Source: CAVVUF01 sp963751425 (lineage in GTDB: Bacteria; Chloroflexota; Anaerolineae; Anaerolineales; UBA4823). Taken from it: 64,000 bases of DNA. Both the position numbers and the translations under genes were made by a program. The DNA is taken from NCBI GenBank assembly GCA_963751425.1, contig CAVVUF010000002.1, forward strand, positions 682,001 to 746,000. Reading direction: 5' to 3'. The notes under the pieces are model-generated. The model was not told the DNA's origin. It did no database searches and saw only the letters and a program-made list of their open reading frames with translations. Position 1 is the first letter of the stretch; each line of letters begins with the position of its first letter. Positions 63,428 to 64,000 of this stretch are shown here, piece by piece.

Positions 63428-64000
63428 TTATTCGATCACCACGCTGCTTAAATCCTCTTTGGGTTCAGGGTAGCTCATCTTCAAGCCTTTGAGCGCATCC
63501 ACCAGAACTTCTGCGATCACCAGGTTGCGGTACCACTTCCGGTTGGCGGGCACGATATACCACGGCGCCCAGGATTTGCTGGTTCGGTTGAGCAGCTCTT
63601 CATAAGCTTTCATATAGGCAGGCCAGAGCTTTCTTTCACCCAGGTCGCCGACGCTGAACTTCCACTGTTTGGTTTTATCCTGCAGTCGTTCAGTCAGGCG
63701 CTGCTTCTGTTCTTCCAGGTCAATGTACAGGAAGAATTTCAGAATCAGTGTCCCTTCATCTGACTAACATGCGTTCGAAAGCGTTGATCTGCTCATAGCG
63801 TTTCTTCCAGGTTTCCTTTGGAACCAGGTCATGGACGCGCACAACGAGAACATCCTCGTAATGGCTGCGATTGAAAATCACGATCTCGCCTTTGCCAGGG
63901 ACCACTTTATGGGCGCGCCAGAGATAATCATGTGCCAATTCTTCTGCTGTTGGCACTTTGAAAGCAGCTACCTTTACTCCCTGCGGATTCACCCCTTCGA
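63428..64000 (-). CDS. PPK2-family polyphosphate kinase, C-terminal part (one frameshift)
   Basis: Reading from the right edge: NPQGVKVAAFKVPTAEELAHDYLWRAHKVVPGKG, then EIVIFNRSHYEDVLVVRVHDLVP, the Walker B-like signature of PPK2, and FERMLV. One extra base near 63763 breaks the frame; it resumes DEGTLILKFFLYIDLEEQKQRLTERLQDKTKQWKFSVGDL and ends PWYIVPANRKWYRNLVIAEVLVDALKGLKM. These are the PPK2 core. It phosphorylates nucleotides from polyphosphate; the FNRSHYED form resembles the AMP-using class. The N-terminal Walker A is outside the window. Confidence 0.85.

Noticed and set aside
1..64000. tRNA, rRNA, IS elements, phage genes
   Set aside because: No cloverleaf, ribosomal RNA stretch, transposase or integrase was recognised in either strand.

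Overview
The window looks like a chromosomal segment of an Anaerolineae-type member of the Chloroflexota (inference from gene content, not tested). The pointers are a fused shikimate kinase/dehydroquinate synthase inside a complete aro operon, large secreted ELWxxDGT-repeat proteins ending in a YLPL(I/V)xR-like tail, DUF2089/YvlB-type operons, many Ser/Thr/Pro-linker lipoproteins, and a moderately GC-rich genome with strong TTGACA/TATAAT promoters. I see no tRNA, rRNA, CRISPR array, insertion sequence or phage gene.

Layout. 1-460: end of a GT-C glycosyltransferase. 757-3084: folate/pterin cluster folE, a pteridine-reductase-like SDR, folB, folK. 3140-6403: SGNH lipoprotein, small lipoprotein, DegV protein, two small membrane proteins. 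6503-12153: two tandem ELWxxDGT-repeat exoproteins. 12172-17413: TetR-controlled YbhFGSR-like drug-efflux ABC operon with a perfect palindromic operator. 17582-21617: DUF2089 operon of five proteins that all carry the same short helical YvlB/SHOCT-like module, two of them with DUF4097 adhesin-like domains. 21764-25994: MFS exporter, AraC-MGMT fusion, M23 peptidase lipoprotein, SIS-domain sugar isomerase/deaminase. 26432-35658: aromatic amino acid operon aroH-aroF-tyrA-aroA-aroE-aminotransferase-aroC-aroKB-aroQ, preceded by a 24-residue Tyr/Phe-rich leader peptide and a terminator/antiterminator arrangement, i.e. a classical attenuator. 35655-47639: hypothetical gene, GH5 lipoprotein, surface-polysaccharide genes (GT2, flippase, pyruvyl transferase, GT4s), a probable surface-layer-like protein, MFS. 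47753-55285: carbohydrate degradation genes (sialidase-like, GH2, DUF4091, sugar isomerase, Gfo/Idh). 55854-61376: a respiratory-looking cluster with a CRP/FNR-type site at -41.5, two paralogous membrane proteins, a divergent heme-copper-oxidase-like protein, a SUMF1-fold lipoprotein and a heme O synthase. 61380-64000: methyltransferase, GH172 (DUF2961), PPK2 (runs off the right edge).

Sequence quality. About 25 single-base frameshifts interrupt genes, including six in the indispensable aroKB gene. Most can be repaired by removing or adding one base in a short G, C, A or T run, and the repaired lengths are all whole codons. I therefore read them as sequencing or assembly errors and annotate the repaired genes, flagging each shift.

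The most interesting items are the attenuated aro operon, the divergent heme-copper-like cluster with its CRP-type promoter, the perfect 38-bp palindrome at 56643-56680, the five-gene module-sharing operon, and the tandem 17-repeat exoproteins.
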